A stretch of 26,418 bases of DNA, taken from IMG/VR virus record IMGVR_UViG_3300038423_000025, positions 1 to 26,418 of that record; one strand, given 5' to 3'. Shown here one piece after another: positions 15,410-23,499 of this stretch (positions within the stretch are counted from its first letter, which is position 1; each line of letters starts with the position of its first letter). The translations under genes and the position numbers were made by a program. This stretch comes from a virus. The notes below the pieces were generated by a model that saw only the letters and a program-made list of their open reading frames with translations, ran no database searches and was not told where the DNA came from.

Positions 15410-16588
15410 TTATCTAAAATATTGCCACCAAGAATTATTGGAATTATTTACCGTATTCTTAGCTATTGTTTCCAAAAATGTTATTTGTCTTTGATTATAT
15501 TGTTTCATTTGTTCCAAAGCGGATAATTGATTTTTTTGTATATCCAATTGAGTTGCTACTCCACCCATTCCACGAAAAGAAGCACCAAACATATTACCAC
15601 TTGCGGTCAATGAATCACTATAATCTTTGACTGATTTGGCGTGTTCTTTATATGCTGGAACAGTTTTAGTTCCTTCACCAGTAGGATTGGTCAATTCCTT
15701 GGTAATTCTATCAATTGCTTTTTGTATTTCCATAAAATCAATATCAAAAGGTTTTTTAGCAACATTACCAGCCATATTGATAGCACCCCAATTTATTGAT
15801 GGTCCTGCTGGTCCAATAGCTCCACCAAAATTTTGCGCTCTATTTTCAAGTTGAGCATAAAATTCACCCAATTCCGCACCTATTTGTGCAGTTCTTCCCG
15901 CTCCTTTTGACGCAACTTCAATCAATGTCTTGGTCAATTCCATTACTGCGGGAGCTAATTGAACCATTAAAATCAATCCAAGTTCCTTGAAACTATCACC
16001 TAACACCTTTAATGATACTGCGGTTCGTGTATCCATTATTTCGCCTGCACGTCTCATTGATTCACCAACTTCGTCAACATTGGTTTTTAATACAGGCATT
16101 ATTTCCTCAAATCCCCTACCCAATATATTACTTATTGGAGCAGCAATATTATCAAGTCCTTTAGCATTCTTTACTGCGTCACCAATATTCTTAAATAATA
16201 AATCCGAGCTACTTTTAGCTTTTATATCGGATGTGGATATTCCAAGGTCCGTAAATTTCTTTATATCTTCTTTACTACCACCAAGAGCTTTTTGTCTTGC
16301 GATTGCTACTTTACCAATAGCAGTTTCCAAAGCATTAAATTCAGTTCCACTTTCTTCGGCTGCTCTCTTTAAAATTTGGACTTGTTCTACCGTTGTTCCC
16401 AGTTGTCTAGCCGATTTAACAAGACCGGCTGCTAAATCAAATTCACTTGATACAAATGATTTAATAGCTTCAACTGAAAATGCACCAATAATCATTTGTT
16501 TCAATCCCGCAAGGCTGCTATTAACGGATTTTATTGCTGTATCCAATCCACTTTTATTACCCGTTATTTCAACCATTACTCTTGACAT
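15410..16588 (-). CDS. tail tape measure protein (short)
   Basis: This 392-residue protein sets tail length and probably passes into the host during DNA injection. Features seen are an N-terminal GNKSGLDTAIKSVNSSLAGL, a form typical of tape measures, followed by long amphipathic helices (about 25-120). There is an Ala/Gly-rich hydrophobic region with a possible membrane-active helix (about 195-230), then further helix up to the C-terminal NSWWQYFR. At about 1.5 angstrom per residue it predicts a tail of roughly 60 nm, short for a siphovirus. Its ATG overlaps the stop of the chaperone gene by one base (TAATG), with AGGA eight bases before it, so the two are coupled. No alternative frame-shift partner is present. 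Confidence 0.88.
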   Translation of the reverse strand: MSRVMVEITGNKSGLDTAIKSVNSSLAGLKQMIIGAFSVEAIKSFVSSEFDLAAGLVKSARQLGTTVEQVQILKRAAEESGTEFNALETAIGKVAIARQKALGGSKEDIKKFTDLGISTSDIKAKSSSDLLFKNIGDAVKNAKGLDNIAAPISNILGRGFEEIMPVLKTNVDEVGESMRRAGEIMDTRTAVSLKVLGDSFKELGLILMVQLAPAVMELTKTLIEVASKGAGRTAQIGAELGEFYAQLENRAQNFGGAIGPAGPSINWGAINMAGNVAKKPFDIDFMEIQKAIDRITKELTNPTGEGTKTVPAYKEHAKSVKDYSDSLTASGNMFGASFRGMGGVATQLDIQKNQLSALEQMKQYNQRQITFLETIAKNTVNNSNNSWWQYFR

Positions 16589-17199
16589 TATTTCATTCCT
16601 ATCTTATTTCTTAATTCTCTTTCCTCTTTACTTATCAAAACAATGGTTTCCATTTTATGAGCATAAAGAAGATAAGCAGATTGACTTTCAACCAAAGGTA
16701 AATTATAACAATCATTACGTGACCAGTTACATTCAGTCATTAAAGTAAAAATAATGGACTCTTCCGGTTCAACCGGATTGACCGATATATCACTTTCATT
16801 TTTATTTTTTAATTGATAATCGGGAATATCAGTTCCATTTCTTAAATAATGTGCGAAATTATGTATTTCTTTAATAAGACTAAATTTCTTAAAATTGTTT
16901 TTGATTTGTTCAATCGCTTCAATTATTTTTCCACTACCTCTTTCTTCCTGAAAATCATCATAAGTCGTGGAACAAACCAATATTGCAAAGGCATATTCTC
17001 CAATTAAGGTTATATCATTGACTAAAGCTTCATATATTTTGTTTATATCACAAAATAAATCATATTCACCTGTAATGAATTTACTTTTAGCAGTTTTTAA
17101 TAGAATAATATGACCAAGAGACAACGGTAACATTCTATATCCACATATAGTAGGTATAGTTGTAGTTACACGTTCGGTATAGCTCTTATAGGAACTCAT
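16588..17199 (-). CDS. probable tail assembly chaperone
   Basis: This 203-residue protein lies between the tube and tape measure genes, the slot of lambda gpG and its relatives, which coat the tape measure before the tube polymerises. The N-terminal half is helical and carries GHIILLKTAKSKFITG, typical of tail proteins that process long helical partners. The C-terminal part (TECNWSRNDCYNLPLVES, then QSAYLLYAHK) resembles the short helical domain common in siphovirus chaperones. Only one frame is present, so the usual G/GT programmed frameshift product is not evident. GGAG about 11 bases upstream of the ATG may serve as ribosome site. The stop overlaps the tape measure start. Confidence 0.65.
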   Translation of the reverse strand: MSSYKSYTERVTTTIPTICGYRMLPLSLGHIILLKTAKSKFITGEYDLFCDINKIYEALVNDITLIGEYAFAILVCSTTYDDFQEERGSGKIIEAIEQIKNNFKKFSLIKEIHNFAHYLRNGTDIPDYQLKNKNESDISVNPVEPEESIIFTLMTECNWSRNDCYNLPLVESQSAYLLYAHKMETIVLISKEERELRNKIGMK

Positions 17200-17226
17200 A
17201 TCTTTTATTCGCTCCTACAAGTTTAG

Positions 17227-17613
17227 TTAAGGTAAAGTCGTGCCGTCTGCTTTAACCCATTGAGTAGCTTCAAACGTATATTTAGCACCGTCATCTGACT
17301 TGAAATCAAGCTCTGCATCCGTGCAAGCCCAAGTTCCACTAATTTCCGTTGTCCAAGGGTCTGTCCAAGTAAGAGTATCACCGGGATTTCCCAATGGAAT
17401 ATTGCTACCACTCGTATTCAATAATATTGTTGCAGTTGCAACTTTCTTTCTTTTACCCAAACCAATATAAATGAAATTATCCGTATTATCGGTAATCTCT
17501 TTTTTATCAGATTGTTTTTTTAACTTGAAATCAAGTGTTGAACCACTAAACAATGTATTGGTTGTATAAACGTGATAATAAACCCCGCTTCCAAATCCAT
17601 TCATATATGACAT
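17227..17613 (-). CDS. major tail tube protein
   Basis: This 128-residue protein is a probable subunit of the tail tube. It begins MSYMNGFGSGVYYHVY. Strand-turn patterns follow, with ATATILLNTSGSNIPLG (about 60-76) and GTWACTDAELDFKSDD (about 94-109), in keeping with the tube beta-sandwich fold. It lies between the tail terminator gene and the chaperone, the usual siphovirus order. The ATG at 17613 is preceded by AAGAAGGA with good spacing, one of the clearest ribosome sites in the window, as expected for an abundant protein. The family call is positional plus fold pattern. Confidence 0.7.
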   Translation of the reverse strand: MSYMNGFGSGVYYHVYTTNTLFSGSTLDFKLKKQSDKKEITDNTDNFIYIGLGKRKKVATATILLNTSGSNIPLGNPGDTLTWTDPWTTEISGTWACTDAELDFKSDDGAKYTFEATQWVKADGTTLP

Positions 17614-17631
17614 ATTTATTTTCCTTCTTTG

Positions 17632-18084
17632 TTATGATGTTCTAGCACAAGTCACTTCTAACTTTTGACTGGCAATCCAGCCATCAGTCAAAGGTGTTGT
17701 TTCTAATCCATCTTCTATTACTAATTTGTAAATTATATTGGGAGTATAGCTTCCCATTATTCCTTCAATTCCATTCATTAAGAATGGATTGAATACCAAA
17801 TCACTAACCGTCTCAAATTCATTTGCAGTTGTTCCTTCACCCGTATCTGTAAGACGAATAGCGGATGTCAATAATTCCAATTGTGCTTTATGTAATCCTG
17901 TTTTAAGAGCCTTTTCATAAGGTTGTTCATCAAAACATTGAACTCTAACATTTGGAAATTCAATACCTTTTCTATCTAAAACATCATATTGTCCATAAAT
18001 CTGCCAGTTAGTAATACTACCACTTGCAAATGAAGCAGATATAACTTGCTTGGCTGCGCTAACTATGTAATTTTGTATCAACAT
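17632..18084 (-). CDS. probable tail terminator protein
   Basis: This 150-residue protein fits the tail terminator (lambda gpU-like) that caps the tube and joins it to the head. The N-terminus is a helix (NYIVSAAKQVISASF). The middle holds NVRVQCFDEQPYEK, then a helix (LHKAQLELLTSA). A strand-rich end, with LVIEDGLETTPLTDGW then KLEVTCARTS, is typical for this family. It starts two bases after the neck protein stop and ends 18 bases before the tube gene. Similarity to a specific family is not certain. Confidence 0.62.
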   Translation of the reverse strand: MLIQNYIVSAAKQVISASFASGSITNWQIYGQYDVLDRKGIEFPNVRVQCFDEQPYEKALKTGLHKAQLELLTSAIRLTDTGEGTTANEFETVSDLVFNPFLMNGIEGIMGSYTPNIIYKLVIEDGLETTPLTDGWIASQKLEVTCARTS

Positions 18085-18086
18085 AT

Positions 18087-18707
18087 TTAAGACCTGTTAA
18101 AGTGTTCAGCAGGTATATCCAGTTTCTTAGATAAATAAGTCACTATATCTGAATTTATCTTTTGTAATCCTGCTTCTGCGCCTTCTTCTTTTAATTTTGT
18201 AACCAATCCTCTATTTATTTTACCTTCAACATCATTAAAGAAACTGCCTTTAATAACACTTCCTGTTTTTGTTGCTGGTTCTGCTCCACCGAATGAAGCT
18301 CTTGTAATTCCTGTTACACTTGCAAATGATTTATGAACATATTGTAATAACTTCTTTATACCGGGTAAATAACCAGCTTTTGTAAAACCAATGCTGGAAT
18401 ATCTTCTACCCATCAATTTTTTCACATCTGCTTCTAAATCTATTATTTCTTCACCGGATGCTTGTTTCTGTTTAATGACAACCATTTCTGCAACAGTTCT
18501 ATCAGGATATTTTGATGACATTTGTTCCAAAGATTGTTTTACTTTTGACCTGTCTGCTTTTGGTGTTTGTTTAAGAGCTTCTCTGCATCCATCATATAAC
18601 TTAAAATTTATTGCATCTTCTATTGTCTTACTTGTTTCCTGTAAATATAAATTCAAGTTTCTCCTACAAATTGCATCATCAACTTTAACTGTCATTAAAT
18701 CGCTCAT
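18087..18707 (-). CDS. probable neck/tail completion protein
   Basis: A 206-residue protein when started at ATG 18707 (MSDLMTVK), which lies five bases after the previous stop. A longer start at 18743 would overlap that gene, so the shorter one was chosen. It is helix-rich, basic and Lys-rich. It has VKQSLEQMSSKYPDRTVAEM near residues 60-80, and a C-terminal helical end (SDIVTYLSKKLDIP). In siphoviruses the slot between the stopper and the tail terminator holds HK97 gp10-like or minor-tail-Z-like neck proteins. This fits the size but the match is not strong. It is close-packed with its neighbours. Confidence 0.6.
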   Translation of the reverse strand: MSDLMTVKVDDAICRRNLNLYLQETSKTIEDAINFKLYDGCREALKQTPKADRSKVKQSLEQMSSKYPDRTVAEMVVIKQKQASGEEIIDLEADVKKLMGRRYSSIGFTKAGYLPGIKKLLQYVHKSFASVTGITRASFGGAEPATKTGSVIKGSFFNDVEGKINRGLVTKLKEEGAEAGLQKINSDIVTYLSKKLDIPAEHFNRS

Positions 18708-18711
18708 TATT

Positions 18712-19032
18712 TTATCGTTTAATAGTTGGTTGATTACAAACAAAAGTCCAAAAAATATTATTCGGTTGTCGGATATGTTTAATAACTAACTTATATCCAT
18801 TGAAATAAATGTAATCATTCAATTGTGGATATATTCCATTGAATTGACTGATTCTTACCTTCATTCTAAAATCTGTATTTTGGAGAAAAGCAGTTTCACT
18901 ATTAAGAATTTGATAATCAATCGTATGTGGAATACAAAGATAATCTTCACCTTGCCAAGTAAACATTTGACTGCCTAGTTCTTCTTCTATTTCAGTCAAG
19001 TCATTTTCAACTATATCTTTTATATTAAACAT
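18712..19032 (-). CDS. head-tail stopper/joining protein (FII-like)
   Basis: A 106-residue protein started at ATG 19032 (MFNIKDIVEN). An upstream start at 19068 would translate the terminator hairpin, so it was rejected. It has a strand-rich core: TWQGEDYLCIP at about 28-38, FRMKVRISQFNGIYPQLNDY in the middle, and IYFNGYKLVIKHI near the end. The D-Y-I-x-x-N-G-Y-K turn is typical of small head-tail joining proteins like lambda gpFII or the Gifsy-2 homologue. It is the first gene after the capsid gene and its terminator. Confidence 0.65.
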   Translation of the reverse strand: MFNIKDIVENDLTEIEEELGSQMFTWQGEDYLCIPHTIDYQILNSETAFLQNTDFRMKVRISQFNGIYPQLNDYIYFNGYKLVIKHIRQPNNIFWTFVCNQPTIKR

Positions 19033-19039
19033 ATTGTTT

Positions 19040-19080
19040 AAGAAAAAAGGATGGATGGATTTAACCACCCACCCTTTTTG
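19040..19080 (-). terminator. directional terminator after the major capsid gene
   Basis: On the minus strand GGGTGGGTGG pairs with CCATCCATCC over ten bases, two of them G-U, with a TTAAAT loop and a TTTTTTCTT tail. On the plus strand the two G-U pairs become A-C mismatches, so it acts mainly for minus-strand transcripts. It begins about 24 bases after the capsid stop codon, so it should give extra short capsid mRNA and lower expression of the downstream tail genes. Confidence 0.8.
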
Positions 19081-19103
19081 TGTAATTATTATTCTGTTCT
19101 AAA

Positions 19104-19997
19104 TTACGGATGTGTTCCATCGGTTATTCTGGTCAAAGCTTGTGTTTGACCTTTGGCATAACCATAGAGTAAATAATAGCCAATATAAGTTAATCCTGTC
19201 CAGGGATTACGCGACAATCGTAATTGTAATGTCAATTCGGACTCTGGTTCAGTTGCTTCTTCCACTTCTTCAATTCCAGATGCAACACTAATGACTGGCA
19301 ATCTTGTTGCAAGAGTCAAAGCTTCTTTACCAACACCAATACCAGCAAGACCTTCACCCAAATTATTAAAGTTTGGAGCTTCATAAACGGCAACGCCACC
19401 CAATCTTCCGATTGTACCTTCACGAATTAATTCGGTAGTACCGATTTGATAATTATTCTTAACATCGTTCAATAGCATTCCATAATAAGGAACGCTCAAT
19501 ACCAATGATTTTGGACTAGTTGAACCACTTTGTTTCAATGTTCCAATGACAGTTCTATATGCATTATCAAAAGTAAATGTTGAACCTGTATAAGAAGCTG
19601 TTCCATACGTCGCCATAGTAAATTGTGAATTGATACCTGCCCATACTACGTTGACTACACCAAACATATTACCTTCAAGGAATGTATTGATTAGACGTGG
19701 CATTGTAATAGTTGACACTTCATAATCGGTAAAAGCCGAAACGGAGTGCAATACGTCACTTAATGAAATCTGCACTTGTGAACCAGTTGCGTCCTGTGCA
19801 GTATATCCAGCCGTTCTTGTATAAAGAGAAGCTGATACTGCGGTTGGATAACGTGTATTGATTGCTCCATAAGCAGCAGCGGTTTCTCTACTGAAATCCG
19901 TATGAAATGCCAATAAAGGTGGCACTATCCTCTGAAGTACTGGTAGCGATTCTTCAGCAATCGCGGTCAATGTTAGACCATTTAAGAGGTTACTCAT
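19104..19997 (-). CDS. major capsid protein
   Basis: This 297-residue protein is the main head shell subunit, of the HK97 fold by position and by sequence pattern. Residues 1-45 are a helical N-arm. Residues about 75-95 (SQVQISLSDVLHSVSAF) lead into a helix and loop region. Residues about 165-225 show the alternating strand and helix pattern of the A-domain (LVLSVPYYGMLLND; GGVAVYEAPNFN). The C-terminal part (about 260-297) is beta-rich. It follows the scaffold gene after 29 bases and precedes a strong terminator. The ATG has AAGGA only about 20 bases upstream, so its ribosome site is weak by classical standards. No cleavage site for the S49 protease can be assigned by eye. Confidence 0.78.
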   Translation of the reverse strand: MSNLLNGLTLTAIAEESLPVLQRIVPPLLAFHTDFSRETAAAYGAINTRYPTAVSASLYTRTAGYTAQDATGSQVQISLSDVLHSVSAFTDYEVSTITMPRLINTFLEGNMFGVVNVVWAGINSQFTMATYGTASYTGSTFTFDNAYRTVIGTLKQSGSTSPKSLVLSVPYYGMLLNDVKNNYQIGTTELIREGTIGRLGGVAVYEAPNFNNLGEGLAGIGVGKEALTLATRLPVISVASGIEEVEEATEPESELTLQLRLSRNPWTGLTYIGYYLLYGYAKGQTQALTRITDGTHP

Positions 19998-20026
19998 AAA
20001 ATTATTTTATTTCTATCCTTATATTG

Positions 20027-20533
20027 TTATTGTTTAACACTTTCAGGCTTGGATAGAATAGCCTTGTGTTTGTTGTAATATTCAGTTCGTTGGTTGCCAG
20101 CGGGCATCTTTTTAAATTCTGCTTTGATTTCGGCTGGTGACAATTCACTGGAAATTGTTCGTTTAACCGTATTCACGGCTACACCCATTGAAGCAACCAA
20201 ATCTGCGGCTTGTTTGCCTGTGGATTGTGTAGCTTCTTGGATTTGTTTTTCTGATTGACTTAAAGATTTAAGATGTTCAGCTTTTAATTGTTCAATTATA
20301 GTTGAATGTTCAGCCTTCAATGTATCAATGGCTTTTATATTGTCGGCTTTAATACCTTCAATCTGCTTGGTCAAAGTTTCTTTTTCAGACACAAACGTTT
20401 GCACGTCTGCTTTAGCTTGTTCCATTATTTCTTTATTGGCTTTGTTCTTAATCTCTAATTGATTTGCCAATTCCGTATTGGTATTGGTTAAATCAGTTAC
20501 TTGTTTATTTAATTGAATTACATTCAAGTTCAT
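20027..20533 (-). CDS. head scaffold protein
   Basis: This 168-residue protein is an almost continuous coiled coil (residues about 5-110), rich in Glu, Lys, Gln and Ala. Its final 40 residues (EIKAEFKKMPAGNQRTEYYN) form a short basic helical domain, as expected for the capsid-binding end of phage scaffolds. It lies between the S49 protease and the major capsid gene, the usual scaffold position, as a separate gene rather than as an internal start of the protease. The leader before the ATG (CTATATGTATAAAAT) has no Shine-Dalgarno. Confidence 0.8.
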   Translation of the reverse strand: MNLNVIQLNKQVTDLTNTNTELANQLEIKNKANKEIMEQAKADVQTFVSEKETLTKQIEGIKADNIKAIDTLKAEHSTIIEQLKAEHLKSLSQSEKQIQEATQSTGKQAADLVASMGVAVNTVKRTISSELSPAEIKAEFKKMPAGNQRTEYYNKHKAILSKPESVKQ

Positions 20534-20575
20534 ATTTTATACATATAGGGTTGTCTGCGTTAAATTATATTTTTC

Positions 20576-21580
20576 TTATTCGGTATAAGAAGTTACTGCT
20601 TCTATGAAATCGTCATAGGTTGGAATTATACCGTCTGCAAAATTCTTTTTTACTGCTGTTTCACCGTCGAATATTTCTCCAGTACAATCTTCCATCTTAA
20701 TTCCCCTTTTCATAACATCAAAAATAAAATCACTTTCAATAGCATTTATTTGTGATTGAAGCATTGTCTTTTCGTCATCTGTCATTTTCTTAAATGAAGC
20801 ACCAGTAAGTTTATATTTTCCAAAAGAACCTGTTATAGCATTTACCACTGTTCCTTCTGTTTCCAATTGTTTTGAGTTATCAAGATAAATGGAATATACA
20901 TTTACAGAACCTATTCTTGCACTACCTGCAACAAAAAATTTAGAACATTGTGAAGCTAACCACATTCCCGCTGAAGTGCAGAGCATATCGGCATAACCTA
21001 TAACTTCTTTTTCTTTTGCTAATTCAGCTATTAAATCGGCAGTTTCAGGAGTTCCTACAACAATTCCACCGGGTGTATTGAAATACATACCCACTCTTTT
21101 AATCTCTGCATCGGTTTTAGCATCTGCTATTTGCTTATTGATAGTATCCAAATCAATACCACCAAACATAATTTCCAATTCTGAAAGATGTTTGCCAATT
21201 GTTCCATCCACTGATATTATTGGTATTCCATTTATTTTATTATCTTCTAATCCTTCTATTTCACTTTCACTATCGGGGTCAGCATTATATTCCAAATCTG
21301 AAAATATATTACCATTTACAACTGCTTTAAGATAATTCTGATATTGATTAAAATAAATATCATAATAGGCAACTGGTATTGACCAAGGCGTATTATAAAG
21401 AGATTGCTCTATTCTCACCAAAGATGATTTAGGATGCTTCTTTTTATTTCTATTATCCCAAAATGATTGACATACCGCATATCTTTCTTTTTGGTCTGAA
21501 TGTTTTTTATTCATCTCTTTATCGCCCATACATCTTTGCATATACGGGTCGTGTTTCTCGTTAAATTTTGGGTACGGCAT
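20576..21580 (-). CDS. S49-family head maturation protease
   Basis: A 334-residue prohead protease when started at ATG 21580 (MPYPKF), five bases after the portal stop, with AAAGGA nine bases upstream. A longer start at 21625 would overlap the portal. Residues about 1-45 carry a separate Cys/Tyr/Trp segment (MQRCMGDKEM, then KERYAVCQSFW) also seen ahead of head proteases in other phages. The SppA/ClpP-like domain covers about 115-320. It includes NTPGGIVVG (168-176), the likely nucleophile Ser203 in CTSAGMWLA, and Lys255 in GKYK as candidate dyad partner. It would trim scaffold and capsid during head maturation. The family is well supported; targets are not visible. Confidence 0.85.
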   Translation of the reverse strand: MPYPKFNEKHDPYMQRCMGDKEMNKKHSDQKERYAVCQSFWDNRNKKKHPKSSLVRIEQSLYNTPWSIPVAYYDIYFNQYQNYLKAVVNGNIFSDLEYNADPDSESEIEGLEDNKINGIPIISVDGTIGKHLSELEIMFGGIDLDTINKQIADAKTDAEIKRVGMYFNTPGGIVVGTPETADLIAELAKEKEVIGYADMLCTSAGMWLASQCSKFFVAGSARIGSVNVYSIYLDNSKQLETEGTVVNAITGSFGKYKLTGASFKKMTDDEKTMLQSQINAIESDFIFDVMKRGIKMEDCTGEIFDGETAVKKNFADGIIPTYDDFIEAVTSYTE

Positions 21581-21584
21581 AAAA

Positions 21585-23201
21585 TTATTCCTTTGTCTTT
21601 TCTTCTTCAGTTGAACTACCACCAATATCTATTAGCTCACTTTCTTTTTGTGCAGCAGGACTTTCATTTGGTGTTCTTTGTGATAATAGAGAAAGAGCTT
21701 TATCAAATGATAATTTAGGGAATTTTTTGGTTATATTCAATGCTCTCTGAATTAAATCTTCCGTTTCCTCTTGCGTCTGGTCCCTGACATCTTTCCACCA
21801 TTCACCGCGTTTTGCTACCACTTCGGATAATGTCATTGAACCTATTTTGACATTTTCCCTGTCTGCCGCTTCTTCTTGTGCGCCATCAATCGTCAATAAT
21901 TTTGGTCTTGTAAATGACCAGTTCCACCATTCATCCTTGTCTGCATAGTTTGGTGGAATAATTTTGTTCTGCATTGCAGTTGAAACAGCAAATTGAACCA
22001 TCAATCTTGCTCGTTTCATTACTGATAATTGACGTTTGCGAATTGTATTCCTTGCTTGATTTATGATACTTCTATTACCACTTGAATTAGTTTGCGGATT
22101 TAACAATTCATAATACCATCCAACTGCTCCAATAGCTCTGCGTCTTACTCTTTCAATAAAACCTTCTGTATTTGGTGAAGGTCGTTCATCATAAAAAGGC
22201 TCAATATCTTCACCTTCGGTCACGTCCAAATAAATATTTCCTGCATCATAGGCATTTTCCAAATTGAAAGTATATTGTTTTGGCACTCCCATTTCTTCAA
22301 TCAATGGGTCCTCTTGTGCGCCTATGATTGGAGCACCGGGGTCTGGTATTCCGCCAACTCTTTTATGCTTGATACCAAAAGTCGAAGCTAATTTAACTCC
22401 ACGTTTAATTGCTTCATCAATATCATTCATATCCAGCCAATCAGTTACCGTTCTAGCTACTCTACTGATTCCCCTGTATTGGCCGGACCATTCTGTTTCA
22501 TATAACAATTGAAATTTACCAGCAGGTAATATTACATCATCCTTTTCTAAATCTGCTTTAATATTATAAGCTATTCTTTCATTATTTTCATCAAGGATGA
22601 CACCATCAATGACTGTAAGACCATCATATTCCCCACCGTGAATAATATTGTCATTATAACGGGAACCTATTCTATGAGAAGCAATCAGTTGAACCAATGG
22701 CCAACCTGTTTTAGTTATATTAAATACACAGCCACTATCCCCATCCAAATCTATTGATTTGCCAGTAGCATAAAGTGTGTCGTGAAAGCCCATATTGGCT
22801 CCGTCAAGATTACAATTTTGATACCATCTTGTCTTTAACCAATTCTCCACATAAGTTCCCCAATCTTTATTTTGACCATTATATTTTGGCAACCAGCCTT
22901 CACTGAATGCCCAACTATTTTTTGCTTCAATAGCATTACCAAGTTCGGGCATTGAACCGTATAAACTTCTTGCGAATTGTATTTGACTTATACGAACACC
23001 GGGAGTTTGAGATTTCTTTAAATCCTGTGTTACATAAGTTATCGGGCGATACTTGAATGGAAATAATCTTGGATTAGAATACAAAAAAGAAGCACGAACA
23101 CCGTCACCAGTTGGAACGGTAATTCTTTTGTCAATTGTTTTTGCTATAGGTGAAATCAATTTGCGCTTTGATTTGACAATTTTATTTCTTTTCTTAATCA
23201 T
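21585..23201 (-). CDS. portal protein (lambda gpB type)
   Basis: This 538-residue portal forms the dodecameric ring at the head vertex. Features in order are an N-terminal basic tail (KKRNKIVKSKRKL) and an early helix region with NAIEAKNSWAFSEGW (about 90-105). Then come QLIASHRIGSR (about 175), LYETEWSGQYRGISR (about 235), and RRRAIGAVGWYYELLN (about 355). WWNWSFTRPKLLTIDGAQEE (about 435) is a hallmark of lambda-type portals, and the C-terminal tail is acidic and Ser-rich. It starts six bases after the small protein at 23208-23459 and is followed directly by the head protease. The length fits lambda-type portals. Confidence 0.9.
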   Translation of the reverse strand: MIKKRNKIVKSKRKLISPIAKTIDKRITVPTGDGVRASFLYSNPRLFPFKYRPITYVTQDLKKSQTPGVRISQIQFARSLYGSMPELGNAIEAKNSWAFSEGWLPKYNGQNKDWGTYVENWLKTRWYQNCNLDGANMGFHDTLYATGKSIDLDGDSGCVFNITKTGWPLVQLIASHRIGSRYNDNIIHGGEYDGLTVIDGVILDENNERIAYNIKADLEKDDVILPAGKFQLLYETEWSGQYRGISRVARTVTDWLDMNDIDEAIKRGVKLASTFGIKHKRVGGIPDPGAPIIGAQEDPLIEEMGVPKQYTFNLENAYDAGNIYLDVTEGEDIEPFYDERPSPNTEGFIERVRRRAIGAVGWYYELLNPQTNSSGNRSIINQARNTIRKRQLSVMKRARLMVQFAVSTAMQNKIIPPNYADKDEWWNWSFTRPKLLTIDGAQEEAADRENVKIGSMTLSEVVAKRGEWWKDVRDQTQEETEDLIQRALNITKKFPKLSFDKALSLLSQRTPNESPAAQKESELIDIGGSSTEEEKTKE

Positions 23202-23207
23202 AGGACT

Positions 23208-23459
23208 TTAATACCATGTGTAGAAGTTTGGGCGAGTGCGTGTTACAACAGGTCCATATTCTTCCGAATAATATGTTTGGAGATACAACCAAGTTTGTCC
23301 CAAAAGAAATTTAAGTGGAATACCAAAAGCTTTTTTAATGGTTGTATTTTCACAAGCATATTCTTGCATATACAAACCACCATTTTTAGCAACTTCAAGA
23401 GCTGCTATTCTTATTTTTAGAATATCCTCTTTTGTATCTGGGGGTAGGTGAAATAGCAT
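23208..23459 (-). CDS. small protein at the gpW (head-tail joining) position
   Basis: This 83-residue protein lies between the large terminase and the portal, exactly where lambda keeps gpW. It begins with a helical region (PDTKEDILKIRIAALEVAKN), and the rest is aromatic-rich (GQTWLYLQTYYSEEYGP), ending FYTWY. It is longer than gpW (68 residues) and clear sequence identity is not seen. The start at 23459 has A/T-rich DNA upstream and no good Shine-Dalgarno. Head completion is the likely role, by position only. Confidence 0.62.
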   Translation of the reverse strand: MLFHLPPDTKEDILKIRIAALEVAKNGGLYMQEYACENTTIKKAFGIPLKFLLGQTWLYLQTYYSEEYGPVVTRTRPNFYTWY

Positions 23460-23499
23460 AGTTAAAATCTTTTATTTATAATACATAGTTATAAGTATA

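Noticed and set aside
15987-16748. A 253-codon open frame on the + strand antisense to the tape measure and chaperone genes
   Set aside because: It mirrors two well-supported minus-strand genes, has a Ser/Leu/Ile-rich composition typical of antisense reading, and crosses their boundary without a start signal.
16588-17226. Programmed frameshift of the gpG/gpGT kind
   Set aside because: The tape measure starts on the stop of the single chaperone frame, so there is no room for a downstream T frame, and no clear slippery heptamer was found.
19033-19068. Longer start for the stopper protein at 19068
   Set aside because: The extra 12 codons would be the terminator hairpin and T-run; the ATG at 19032 gives the expected family length.
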